A stretch of DNA of 64,000 nt from Ophioderma brevispina. Its lineage: Eukaryota; Echinodermata; Ophiuroidea; Amphilepidida; Ophiodermatidae. The notes below the pieces were generated by a model that was given only the letters and a program-made list of their open reading frames with translations, did not search any database and was not told the DNA's origin. The DNA lies in the NCBI GenBank assembly GCA_023653785.1, contig JAMKCH010035929.1, forward strand, positions 40,230 through 104,229. The letters are read 5' to 3'. The position numbers were made by a program, and so were the translations under genes. The number at the start of each line of letters is the position of its first letter. The first letter of the stretch is position 1. This document shows, one piece after another, positions 22,465-32,149 of the stretch.

Positions 22465-22825
22465 TTAAAAGGAGCACTAAAGGCCATGGCCGATCGCTAA
22501 TTACCTCGTCCCCAGAAGCCCAGATTTTACCGAAGTGTCAACATTTTTGGTATCAGCAAAAGCTAACTATTTTCTCATTTACCCTGTGAATCTTAGGGCA
22601 AAAAGATATGGGTTGGCAGTTATGAGCGAAAATGTGCCCCATTATGGTTGACCAATATTAATGTTACACAGTACCCCTATGGGCTTACAAAATCACGTTT
22701 TAGCTCTCACGGCAAAACGGATTGAAATATGACGCGAAACTTTACAGAGGGGTTTTTTGGGTTGAAGGCCAATCTATCAAGATGAAAACTTCATATCATA
22801 TCCCTATTCGGGCCATCCTCCTTAA
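22465..22825 (+). mobile_element. TTAA-flanked MITE, family P1, copy 1
   Basis: TTAA at 22465-22468 and 22822-22825 bound a 361-bp repeat with short, imperfect inverted ends (AAGGAGCACTAAAGGCCATGG against GGGCCATCCTCC). The interior aligns in inverse orientation to 52825-53190, for example CATTTACCCTGTGAATCTTA here and AGATGTCCCAGGGTAAATGA there. TTAA target duplications are typical of piggyBac-type transposition. The ends are not the canonical piggyBac CCC, so the mobilising transposase is uncertain. Confidence 0.7.
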
Positions 22826-23049
22826 ATCTTCATCATCATCCCAAACCTCTCTTCCTTCAATATGATTGTAACGAGTGGTGGCTGATTTGGGTGATGTAGT
22901 ATTCATTTAGGCAAGGGTCATACTTTTTGCCAACTTAATTTGGAATAGCTACAGAAAAGAGGTAACTGCATTATTGATCGCTAGGGGGTATATTACAGTG
23001 GCTATGTTGTGGACATGGGGCCTTTAATGTAAAATTATTTAATGCAAAG

Positions 23050-23458
23050 GCTAACACATTTTTTGTTTCCACCTTGAATAAAATCTAATACATTTGGCTG
23101 TATTGCTTGTAATGTGTTATTTTTCAGTCACTACTTCTGTAATGTATTCTACCCCCTCTGTTGATAACAGATACTATCTATGGTATTTGGACAATTCATC
23201 TTTGTATGTGTAGGCATTATAGGCAAGACCACTAGCAGTCTGCTGTGTGTGTATGCAGTGGCGTATGTTGTGTGCCTTAAAAGTTAAAATTATTTAAGAT
23301 AAAAGCCAACACATTTGTTTCCACCTTGAATGTAATCAAATCTAAATAGAGTTGACTGTATTGTGTTATTTTGCAGTCACTACTTCTGTATTGTGTTCTA
23401 CCCCCTCTGTTGATAGTAGATACTATCTATGGTGTTTGGGCAACTCTTCTTTGTGTTT
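23050..23458 (+). repeat. tandem duplication, period about 250 bp
   Basis: TTTGTTTCCACCTTGAAT, CAGTCACTACTTCTGTA, CTACCCCCTCTGTTGATA and ACAGATACTATCTATGG recur in the same order at 23050-23210 and 23303-23458. Divergence is moderate. Confidence 0.85.
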
Positions 23459-23599
23459 GACTTCTGCTATACTATATTGGAACTCAACACCGGTACAACA
23501 TTCATTTTGGTAAATACTTATATTGAGGAGTATAGCCCTGTCACATCCAAGCTTAATTATTTTGATCAGTATTATGGTTGGCTACCAAGAGGCAGATTG

Positions 23600-23744
23600 G
23601 GTTGTGCATTTGACTTGTCAGATGAAGGATCAGGTCGTGGACTTGTTGTGTACGTCAAAGGGTCAGGTTGTGGAGCTCTGTCAGACAAAGGAGCAAGTTG
23701 TGCCTTTGCTGTGTCAGGTGAAGGAGCCGACTGTTGACTTGCAT
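23600..23744 (+). repeat. 33-bp minisatellite, about 4.5 units
   Basis: Units begin GTTGTGCATTTGACTTGTC, GTCGTGGACTTGTTGTGTAC, GTTGTGGAGCTCTGTCAG and GTTGTGCCTTTGCTGTGTC. Because 33 is divisible by three, two frames stay open. One encodes an 11-residue heptad-like repeat of the type VVDLLCQ(x)KEQ. No flanking exon signals are visible, and the array abuts a half MITE, so it is not called coding. Confidence 0.75.
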
Positions 23745-23819
23745 TTATTCCGTGAAGGGTTTCCGAATTCCTAAGTGTGTCAGAAAAAAGTGCGTCAGAT
23801 GGGTCAGGTTATGGAAACT
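23745..23819. mobile_element. hairpin MITE family H, copy 4 (right half only)
   Basis: CGTGAAGGGTTTCCGAATTC, then AAGTGTGTCAGAAAAAAGTG, then GATGGGTCAGGTTATGGAAA, ending in ACTC. This matches the right arm of copies 1 to 3. The left arm is missing; the 33-bp minisatellite occupies that side. Confidence 0.7.
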
Positions 23820-24272
23820 CTTGTATATTTCCCTGAAGGGTGATTCATTTATATTGGAGCATATTTCTCAACATTTTAATAATAATAATAAAAAATTGTT
23901 CTTATAAGGTGTAAAATCTTCTGAAGAACTGAGCACACAGGAACATGAAAAACACACACAAAAGGCATTAAATCTGTAAATCGGGAAAAGCTTGATGAAA
24001 GAGATGAGTTTTCAACTTGTTTATGAATTGAGAGCATGGGGATGTTGCGAAGGCTCTTTGGAATTGGGGGAAGTGAATTTCAAACGGAAATGCTATAATC
24101 TGAAAATGGTAAAATTGTATGGTTTTCTTTCATGCTATTAATTTGGTTGGTAGGGTTATTTAAAAGTCAAACACAATTTTAATTTGACAATGAAAACTTG
24201 AGAAAGTAAGCTGCATGGATTAAAAATGACATTAAGGAATGCAGGTTAAATTATGGAGTACCAGAAGTGGCT

Positions 24273-24455
24273 CTATGATGCTTTGAACTTTTTTGTGCGC
24301 AACTGCGCTGAAGACCTCATCTTCATGCGAAGAAACTTGAGGATCTGCTTGAACCGGATGTAGCTGACAGATATTCCATGCTCGTTTCCATGGAACGAAG
24401 GAAACGGAAGATATGCGTAAGGCTGCTCACCGTAGGAGTTGGACATATTGGACAT
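24273..24455 (-). CDS. candidate short exon or small ORF, 60 codons
   Basis: On the minus strand a pyrimidine-rich tract with GCTCTAG and then CTTTCAG lies just upstream (near 24490-24475). An ATG at 24455 opens 60 codons beginning MSNMSNSYGEQPYAYLPFP and ending in a basic tail (LRTKKFKAS). A second frame over the same DNA is also open for about 67 codons. Composition is less AT-rich than the flanks. No signal peptide or domain is recognised. It could be a terminal exon or an unremarkable open frame. Confidence 0.3.
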   Translation of the reverse strand: MSNMSNSYGEQPYAYLPFPSFHGNEHGISVSYIRFKQILKFLRMKMRSSAQLRTKKFKAS

Positions 24456-24539
24456 CGTGGCATCGTGTTTTCTTCTGAAAGATTTTCTAGAGCAAAAATA
24501 AATAAAAAAAGAAAAAAAAAGGACATGTGATTTCCTCCA

Positions 24540-25154
24540 TGTACAAGTTTGTTTTGGAAGTCAGCTATACCTTGGTGTAAGTATACTTGTTGGATTAGAG
24601 GTGGCCTGTCATTTTCAAACTGCCAAGGCCTATTCCCTCATGAATGGTTAGTTATTGCCAGGATCAATCATGATTTGAGACACTTTCTGATATCTTTCGG
24701 ATAATATGGATACATAAAGTTTCAAGTTCTTTTTCACACATCTGTTTTACTTTATTAACCCTCCATTATCAGCTGACGAATCAAGTACAGTGCTACTTAT
24801 AATGGTTGTTAGCCCCTATATGTATTAATAATCATAGCGATTATAGTTTTAACTGAAATCTGGTGTAGTTAACAACCTAATAGGGATAGACTATTTGAAA
24901 ATATCCAAGTATGATTTGATGACTACAATAACGGAGGATTATTGGCAAAACATAGGTCGAAATTGGTGCCATGATGCAATTATAGTGATTGCAATTTCTG
25001 CCTGTGAAGCGACGTTGTCTTCCAACTGCTTTAACTCCTACTAGTAGTGTAGTGTGATGTACCCCCTCTATGTGATTATCATCCATAGTTTGAAAGCATT
25101 TTGAAAGCAAATATCTATTTTTAAGTGGTAAAATCATTAAAAAATATCTATAAT
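24540..25154. other. no recognisable feature
   Basis: AT-rich DNA with no repeat match elsewhere in the window. The 86-codon minus-strand frame starting at 25137 has no motif. Confidence 0.45.
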
Positions 25155-26174
25155 TAGAGGTGGGCTAGAGAGGGTCCATATTTGGTCATAGTTTCAGACC
25201 ACTCGATCACAGGCTAGAAATGATGAATTCAATGATGCTTATCCATTTTCGAAAAAAAAAAATGAAAAAGTGCGAAAACCCAGGGTGCCCCAAAGAAAAA
25301 TCCAAAAATGGCCGTCAAATGCCCAAAAATCATTTTTGACCATAACTTGATAAGTTTGTTAATCACCTTCATTTTTGTGGCAATACCATGTTTTGGCCTG
25401 CAAGGGATCATATATGCAATTCTCATCTCACCAAGACTTTTCGTTTTCTCAATATTGAAGTTTTAGTTTTAAAAATTGGACTGCGAGGGCGCTTCCCAAA
25501 AAGTACACATCATATCAAAAAGTTTAAAATTTTAACTGGGGGGCCATCTCTGAAATTGTGATTCATATTTTCTGAAGATTAGAGCTGTTAACACTTACCA
25601 TTTTCCTGTTGGCATCAATTTAAAATACGATGAAAACACTCTCATTGCGAATATACAGGGGTCAACGAACTTTCTTGTGTGTGTTGTTTCAAGGGAGAGG
25701 TATTTAATGTCATAAAAATCCCTCCATTTAAAACCGCAATACCACGCAAGGCAAATTTCAGCAAGTGTTCATAATAAAACTCTCTTCAACTTTGTGAATG
25801 TTAAAATAACCATTTCATCGGACGGGACATTTTATGGGAAAGCGCAATCAGAGCTCAATTTAAGCAAAAACGGCAGTTTCAAAGAAAACGAAAGGCTATT
25901 GGTGGGATGAAAGTTGCCCATAGCATGATTCCTAATACCTTAAAACATGGATTTGCACCAAAAATAAAGCAAATTTAACAAAAACTAAGTTGACGTTATG
26001 GTCAAAAATCAAATATTGACATTTGGCCGGCAATTTTGGATTTTTCGAGGGGGCACCTGGTTTGGCACTTTTTTTAATTTTTTTCTTCAAAGTGGGGATT
26101 CAGGGTGATTAAAGTTACAAATCAGCCGTGTGTTCGAAGTGATCTGAAAAATTGACCTATATAGCCCACCTATA
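25155..26174. mobile_element. 1.0-kb foldback element with about 430-bp inverted arms
   Basis: The left end AGGTGGGCTAGAGAGGGTC pairs with the right end GACCTATATAGCCCACCT. Further in, GTTTCAGACCACTCGATCAC pairs with GTTCGAAGTGATCTGAAA, TTTTTGACCATAACTTGA with GACGTTATGGTCAAAAATC, CACCAAGACTTTTCGTTTTC with CGAAAGGCTATTGGTGGGA, and GCGAGGGCGCTTCCC with GGGAAAGCGCAATCAGAG. The arms together cover most of the element. Both ends are TA, so a TA target duplication (Tc1/mariner-like) is possible. No open frame encodes a transposase. Arm divergence indicates an old insertion. Confidence 0.8.
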
Positions 26175-27330
26175 CTAGGAATTCAAGTTTTACTACATGC
26201 TTGAGTACACAATCAGTAGTATTTATGGAGCAACCTGGAGTTAGTTATTTTTGATCATTGTACAAACGTTTATCTATTTCCACACTTCTATGTTTTCTTA
26301 AATATTGAAATATGTATTTTTTCCTGTGTTTTTACCATTTACCCAGCTCCATTCTATTTTTTTTGATTAGGTATTAGAAGCACCACAGATAGATATCTCT
26401 TTCTGAATTCTGTTGTCTGCCTCCTTCAATGTTCTCTGGAACGAAATTGAGGTTAATATAGCGTCACCACACAAAATAAAACATCTTGGCATCTTGGTTG
26501 GTGCCACCATGCCAACAATTCTCTGACTGTGATTTATATGTTTGTTGTAATTATTCTGTTATTTAGCTTGGCAATGAAATAAATATATATTACAGCAACG
26601 TTCAAATTGTTTTGCAAATTGCGTAAGTTCCTTATTTCACACTGAATTTGTTTGAGTATAATGAAACTGTCAAACAGTTCTGTCCTGGTGAGTGTAAAGA
26701 AGGTCATAAGTGTAATAGCTGCCATTTGGTCAGAAATTCCCACCAAATTTTGTCTAATAAGTCTTTTGTCAATTGGCTCTTGAAATGGTTCTTCAGGCAC
26801 TGTGTCACGCTCAAGGAAACCCAGGGAGAGTTATCCTAATACATGGCAGCACACAGATGTATTATATGGCAGCTATTGGCACTTGGGACCTGCAATCTAT
26901 GATTGAAGTCTATTTTTGTGTGTAGCTATTGTTCACATGCCATGTCTATTCATAAATTTGCAAGACAAAAACTTCACAAAAATAACAGGTTATACAGTAG
27001 GCCATGCTTGATTTGCATTTTTGTGTACAAGTAGCACCTTCCAGGCATTGTTTTTGCCAATCTGAAAATGATGGTATTATAATTACAAACTACCTTTGTT
27101 TCAATGTTTTTCCCTGTCATTGTCAGTATTTCTATGTTTCATGTTGCGTGATTCTTGTAGGCCTACACTCATCAGTGGCTGTGCACAGGAATGGAATTGG
27201 TAACCATCAAAGTGTGATTAATGATGGCCTTCTGACGGGGATAATTAGTCATATAGTCATTAGACTTGGGTGTGGTTCATTAATTACATTCATGTTTGTA
27301 TGAACAACTTTGATACAATTCAACAAAAAA
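26175..27330. other. unassigned, possible old repeat
   Basis: A minus-strand frame at 26534-26800 (PEEPFQEPIDKRLIRQNLVG at its start, from a GTG) and a 99-codon plus-strand frame at 27004-27303 are open. Neither has a convincing start, domain or splice context. No internal match elsewhere in the window was found. Confidence 0.3.
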
Positions 27331-27699
27331 ATTGCCTTATACCCGCACACTGTCACATATTCAATGGTGGCTATGATGTGTGAACAAAATAACACATAAA
27401 AAGGGTATTTTTTCCCCAACAGGAGATGTACAAGAATACATTGATTAGGGTGTCAAAAACAGCAAAATATGAAAAAAGGGTATAGTTTTCTTAACCTTGA
27501 AATTGTGATGTACGTGTTTAGGGTATGTAATACTCGCAATTTAGCAGAAATCAAAATAATAAAAAATAATGTAAAAACAGAAGTAACGAAAAGCACGATA
27601 ATAAAGGGTATATTAAAGACACAATGCATTGCTTACTTGTTTGGGTAGCAAAAACTGACAATAATACTTTATTGGGGTAGAAAAACAGACAAAAATACT

Positions 27700-27780
27700 T
27701 GTTTAGGGTATGTTTTTGTGTCGCCTGCCTTAAGGCAGGAAGACACATAGGGATCACTTTGTCCCTTGTAGTCTGTTGTT
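27700..27780 (+). repeat. short repeat with CGCCTGCCTTAAGGCAGG palindrome
   Basis: CCTGCCTTAAGGCAGG is a perfect palindrome near 27724-27740, next to AAGACACATAGGGATCACTTTG. A related phrase (GGGCATATAGGGATTGCTTTG) occurs near 28280, so the two belong to one dispersed family. Confidence 0.5.
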
Positions 27781-27814
27781 GTGAAAAAGGGTTACCATTT
27801 TCTTGTAATATCGG

Positions 27815-28110
27815 CATACTTTGATGGATTTAAACCAAACTTCAGTCGTAGATGCAACATGGGATCCCGCATTTGCTGATGAGGTCAAAGGTCACATACC
27901 AAGGTCAAAGGTCACATACCAAGGTCAAAGGTCATGTGAGGTCAAGTTGTAAGATACGCTGAAAATGTAAAATTGACTTAAATTTTAACAGTTGAAGTTC
28001 AATTGGAACCAAACTTGAATCATAGGTGCAACATTGGATCCCTCATATGTTAATGAGGTCAAAGGTCACATGCCGAGGTCAAAGGTCAAATGAGACCTAT
28101 CATTACAAAC
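27815..28110 (+). repeat. GGTCAAAGGTCA dispersed repeat with five perfect DR1 sites
   Basis: AGGTCAAAGGTCA occurs at 27882-27894, 27902-27914, 27922-27934, 28056-28068 and 28076-28088. Sites in each cluster are exactly 20 bp apart. The surrounding sequence is an internal duplication (AACCAAACTTCAGTCGTAG and AACCAAACTTGAATCATAGG). AGGTCA-N-AGGTCA is the DR1 element bound by HNF4 and RXR-type nuclear receptors in animals. The sites come with the repeat, so they are not evidence of a local enhancer on their own. Confidence 0.8.
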
Positions 28111-28199
28111 CGCGACAGCAGGCAACACATGCAGTCCGAGGACAGATGTATTTTTTTAGTTGGTGGGGGATTACTTGTTTAGGGTGCATTTTGTAAGTC

Positions 28200-28640
28200 C
28201 ATGTTCACACATCATATCCACCGTAGAATACAAGTGGCCTCCCTCGGGAGCCTGCTTCATTTTTTTGTCGTCTGCAAGAGGGCATATAGGGATTGCTTTG
28301 GTATAGTGTGTGTGTGTGTGTATGTGTGTGTCTGTGGTAAATATGTTAATCCTAAACATAATTGCTTGCTGTTTCCACACTCACATGTAATGGTCCCTGG
28401 ATAGTGTCCCAAAAATTACCATCAAGAGTGGGATCAAAGGTCATCTAGAGGTCATGGCCCCAAAATGTTGAGATTTCTCAAATTGCTTGGTGTTCCACGT
28501 GTTGCTCCATTTCCATGACACTTGGATACCATGGTCCTCGGGTAGTATCACATGTGTTGATGACCTTGTGTGACCTTGACCTCATCTAACCTTGATGACC
28601 TCATGTGACCTTTGTCCCCATTCACAAATCACAATGGCAG
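28200..28640 (+). repeat. dispersed GGTCA/TGACC repeat family B, copy 1
   Basis: The order is TCGTCTGCAAGAGGGCATAT, a (TG)n tract at 28303-28333, TTAATCCTAAACATA, GGATCAAAGGTCATCTAGAG, then TGACCTTGACCTCATC and TGTGACCTTTGTCCCCATTC. The same order recurs at 49800-50150. Half-sites face both ways. Confidence 0.7.
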
Positions 28641-28840
28641 ATGACACATGGGTTCAGTGAAAGCTGTATTTTTTTAGAAAGCAATGAAAATGAGTAAATG
28701 CACTAAAATGACCAAAATAATGAATTTGCATTATTAAGAGTTACTCTTGGGGAATGTAATGACTGCAAAGAAATATTTCAGTTACCATTTTTAAAATAAA
28801 TTAGATGTAAATTCTTCTAAATAGTGAAAAAAAACTACCT

Positions 28841-29164
28841 CTTAGGCGATGAAAATAAAAAAAAAATGTTTTACGGGTCCAACCGACCCTGATTTTTCAG
28901 TTTTGCAGAATTTTTTTTTTTTTAGTTTATCCAAAAATCATGTAAAATCAGCCTATTTTTAGCCAAAATTAATCAATTTTGGCAATTTTTTTTAGAAAAT
29001 TTGTTTTTAAATTTTTTTCATTTTTTTCTCTTGATTTTTCAGATTTTTGGGCAATTTTAGGCCAATTTTGAGCTCCAGAAAAGAAAAAAATCGCCCGACC
29101 GACCGAGCCTACTCGTAAGGTCCACTCGCCCGTAAAACAGGGTTTTCTTTTTTCGTCGCCTTAG
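28841..29164. mobile_element. 324-bp MITE, ends TTAGGCGATGAAAA
   Basis: The left end CTTAGGCGATGAAAATAAAA pairs with the right end TTTTTTCGTCGCCTTAG. Both arms continue into TTTTACGGG, followed by motifs of CCGACC type. The interior is T- and A-rich without an open frame. No other copy is in the window. Confidence 0.65.
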
Positions 29165-29722
29165 TGCACCCAGAGTAGTAGGAATCAACAATGCTATTCA
29201 TTATTTTTGGCACGGATTGGTTTTATGGTTTCCTGTTGACAAGAAAACAATGCGATTTTCAGTTAAAACACAAAACTGAAGTGTCAACGTTGGACAATGG
29301 GTTGATTAATAATGGGTATGCCTATGTAAATATCCATCCATCATGTCCATAGGAGACAATATGCTAAGCAGCTATAATATATTTTAAAAGGATAAAAAAA
29401 AAATCAACTAAATATGTTGATATAAGTTTTTACTGATGATCAAAATCATATACATTTGTTCAGGGTGGCTATGGCAACAAGCCAAAAATCTCTGGTTATT
29501 TTGGTGTTTAGATGTTTGCCTCAATACTTCACTGAAAAGTGATCAACTTCTTTGTCAGTTGACACTATGAAATAAAATCATAGAAATCTGAAAAGAACAC
29601 TGGAAAGGGTAATGCTGAAACTCCACTGAAAATGTGATCTTCATTGTGGAATGACCTTGAATGTTAATCCTACTGAAATACACTAATCCCACTGAAATGA
29701 TTACATTTCTGTAGTGTTTCTG

Positions 29723-29911
29723 CAGTGGCGTAGGCAGCCTTGTGGTTCCGAGGGGGTAAAAGCCTGGTCAGGAGAAAAGTTGTCCCAATCGGAGGGTAAA
29801 AAACGGCAAAATTGTTGATGATTTTCAATCAAAATTTACCAATTTTAGCTCAATTTTGATTTTGGGGGGGGGGGGAACTCTTCTCTCTTTCCCCAATTGG
29901 CTATACCACTA
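29723..29911. mobile_element. 189-bp hAT-like nonautonomous element
   Basis: CAGTGGCGTAGGCAG at the left and GGCTATACCACTA at the right form short inverted ends. The interior has a TTTTGATTTT-G12 stretch. CAGTGG(C/T)GTA(x)CC(A/G) ends recur at 57.0 and 60.1 kb. hAT-superfamily ends usually begin CAG(x)G and give 8-bp duplications. No clear duplication is seen here. Confidence 0.55.
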
Positions 29912-30064
29912 TATTTCAATGATTAGTAACGAACATGTGCAAGATCTTTTGAGTTGGGCACAAGAATAATTTCACCCATATGGATGGTAAATAAACGTTT
30001 AAAGCAAGTGCTGACATAATGTAGGCTTTAATATGATTCTTTGTGAATGGATCTGGGACAATGC

Positions 30065-30140
30065 AGTGGCGTATCTTTGCCCCCCCCCCCAGTTCATGCC
30101 ACAATATGCACAAATCATGCAAAATCAGCATATTTGGGGC
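30065..30140. mobile_element. partial hAT-like element end
   Basis: GCAGTGGCGTATCTTTG followed by a C run and CATGCCACAATATG resembles the 29723 element end. Only one terminus is clear, so the boundary on the right is a guess. Confidence 0.35.
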
Positions 30141-30499
30141 TATTAGACATCTTTTTTTTTATTAGAATACAAATATCTCCAACTTAGCACTTGATTGATA
30201 CGATACCTAGGCAGAATGTTTCAGAGATTAATTAAACGGGTAGAAAAGAAAAACAGTTTTGAACTTGTCTGCTGTCCAAATTGGCTCAAAAGAGAAGCAT
30301 ACTTGGATTTAAAATGCTAAGTTGTCTTTTTAACTAGTACATAATGCAACAGAAATTGTCTCTTTAAAGGTTGGTGTCTTGTCAACCGTGGCGAATATTC
30401 AGGACTTTCTATTTGTTCGGCGGGGTGGGGTTTGGATGATCAAGGCAGATGGATGGTACACTATTTCACTTACATCTACTCTGCAGACTAACCAATAAG

Positions 30500-31600
30500 A
30501 ACATGGTGAGGTCATAGTGCTGTATATATTGGTAGGTTATGGATATTATTGAGCTCATTTGCATATTCTCAAGTACAAATTTGTTAATCCACACTCTACA
30601 GAATACACCAAATAGTCAATGAACTTCTAAAGTGGCACAGTGATAGAACATGCTCAGCATGTACACACTTCTTTCAATACAATTTACAAATGAAGAGCGC
30701 CGCTCATTACTCTCATTACTGAATGGTGACGTCATATTTCTGATACAGTTAGGGGAGATTTTGGAAATTCCTCAATGTATGTTCATGACGTTCGAGAGAC
30801 TTTTTAGACCTCAGCTTGTCAAAATTATATGCGCAATGGTAATGGGAAAATCCGGTATGGTCTCGGCTATCAGAAGCCGAAAACAGAATTTAAATAAGAC
30901 TTTCCGTTGTTGAGTGTTGGTGTTTGTTTTATGTTTGTAACGTTGCGCCATGAGTCAATCCCGGAAACTGAGGGTTGAAAAAGTACTCCTAAATAATCGT
31001 AGATTATGCGCGATATAATGTGACTAGTGAGATGTACTATCTGTGTCGGTATTACTTAGATCATTCCTGAACCCAAAGTGTCTTCATTGCAAGGTGACAT
31101 TCACTTTAAATAAGGTGACAATGGAAAAATGCATGGCTATTTTTCGGCAGTAGAACCAAGTTTGAACTGGGAATTGCAATAGGAGTATTGATTACTGTCA
31201 TAATTATATGCGTGGAAACGTGTTTGTGGGCGCGGTCAAGCATGGTTTGCATGACACGTACAGTGTACACACATTCGATTGTGTGTATATTTAGGTCAGT
31301 CACCCGTATGTACTACACATGCACGAATTCAGCGTCAGTGACTTGTCACTAGAATCTTCTATACAGGCGTCAATGGAGAGCGTTGTTTGTACTCAGGGCA
31401 TGTACTGTATACTTTTTGGACAGATTATGAATGTTAATGAGCTCATTTGCATATTTCAAGAAAATTCATTAATCCACTTCAAAGACTAAACTAAATAGTC
31501 ACGATACTTGTAACATGGCACAGTGATAGAACATGAGGTCATGTACTGTATATGGACAGGTGATGAATGTAAATGAGCTAATTTTCATATTTTCAAAAAA
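30500..31600 (+). repeat. three copies of a roughly 140-bp repeat
   Basis: TGCTGTATATATTGG...ATTGAGCTCATTTGCATAT (30510-30663), ATGTACTGTATAC...GAGCTCATTTGCATATTTC (31395-31530) and ATGTACTGTATATGGACAG...GAGCTAATTTTCATATTTTC (31536-31605) share one order of blocks, followed in two of them by GGCACAGTGATAGAACATG. The last two copies are in tandem. ATTTGCAT (octamer) is present in the first two and mutated in the third. Confidence 0.7.
30650..30913 (+). CDS. hypothetical 87-codon ORF
   Basis: A frame from a true ATG (MLSMYTLLSIQFTNEERRS...) to TGA at 30911-30913. The middle is mixed hydrophobic and the end basic (SRKQNLNKTFRC). Base composition is more balanced than in the flanks, and a perfect TGACGTCA lies inside at 30727-30734. 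The first 14 bases overlap the 140-bp repeat. No homology is recognised and no upstream promoter or polyadenylation site was identified. Chance ORF is a real possibility. Confidence 0.2.
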   Translation: MLSMYTLLSIQFTNEERRSLLSLLNGDVIFLIQLGEILEIPQCMFMTFERLFRPQLVKIICAMVMGKSGMVSAIRSRKQNLNKTFRC

Positions 31601-31789
31601 TGTGCTTAAACCACAGAAGTGGGGGGGGAACCTTAAAATATATATGCACCTCTTAATCCTTGTTATACTATCCAAGCAGCTGGACCGAACTCAAAATTTG
31701 CAATCAGTTGTTTTTGGTGATATATTACCATGTAGGATGAAAACCTCTTATGAGAAATCAGTCCATGGTCAGGTCAGACACCTTTCAAA

Positions 31790-32145
31790 GGCTGACTCAG
31801 AGATTTCCCAATGAGGGCACACTCAATTTTCAAACAAATTGCATTTTTGCATATAAATAATGTTTGCCCATACACTAATTACTCGTGAAATAACTAAACT
31901 CAAATCAAAGTCCTTCATATAGAAAATCACAACTTTGCTATTAAATTCCGGATCCAGAATTTTTGTTATACACGGTATCCTATGGCAATGTTAAACTGTG
32001 CATAAATGTTAACTGCACGAAAAACGGAAAATCCGATTCATCTCTAACTTTGGAATTAAGCATTTTACGTTACTATCTTTAGCTCTAAAAGACTATTTTC
32101 AATTACTACACAAAAAAATTATATTTCGAAATCTTTGAGTCAGCC
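31790..32145. mobile_element. MITE family J, copy 1, AP-1 motif in both ends
   Basis: GGCTGACTCAGAGATTTC (31790-31807) and GAAATCTTTGAGTCAGCC (32128-32145) are inverted repeats with 17 of 18 matches. Each contains the AP-1 consensus TGACTCA. The interior aligns in the same orientation to 47543-47885 (shared TCCGGATCCAGAATTTTTGT / TCCAGATCCGGAATTTTTGT, and TTACACAAAAAAAT). No coding capacity. Confidence 0.8.
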
Positions 32146-32149
32146 TGTG

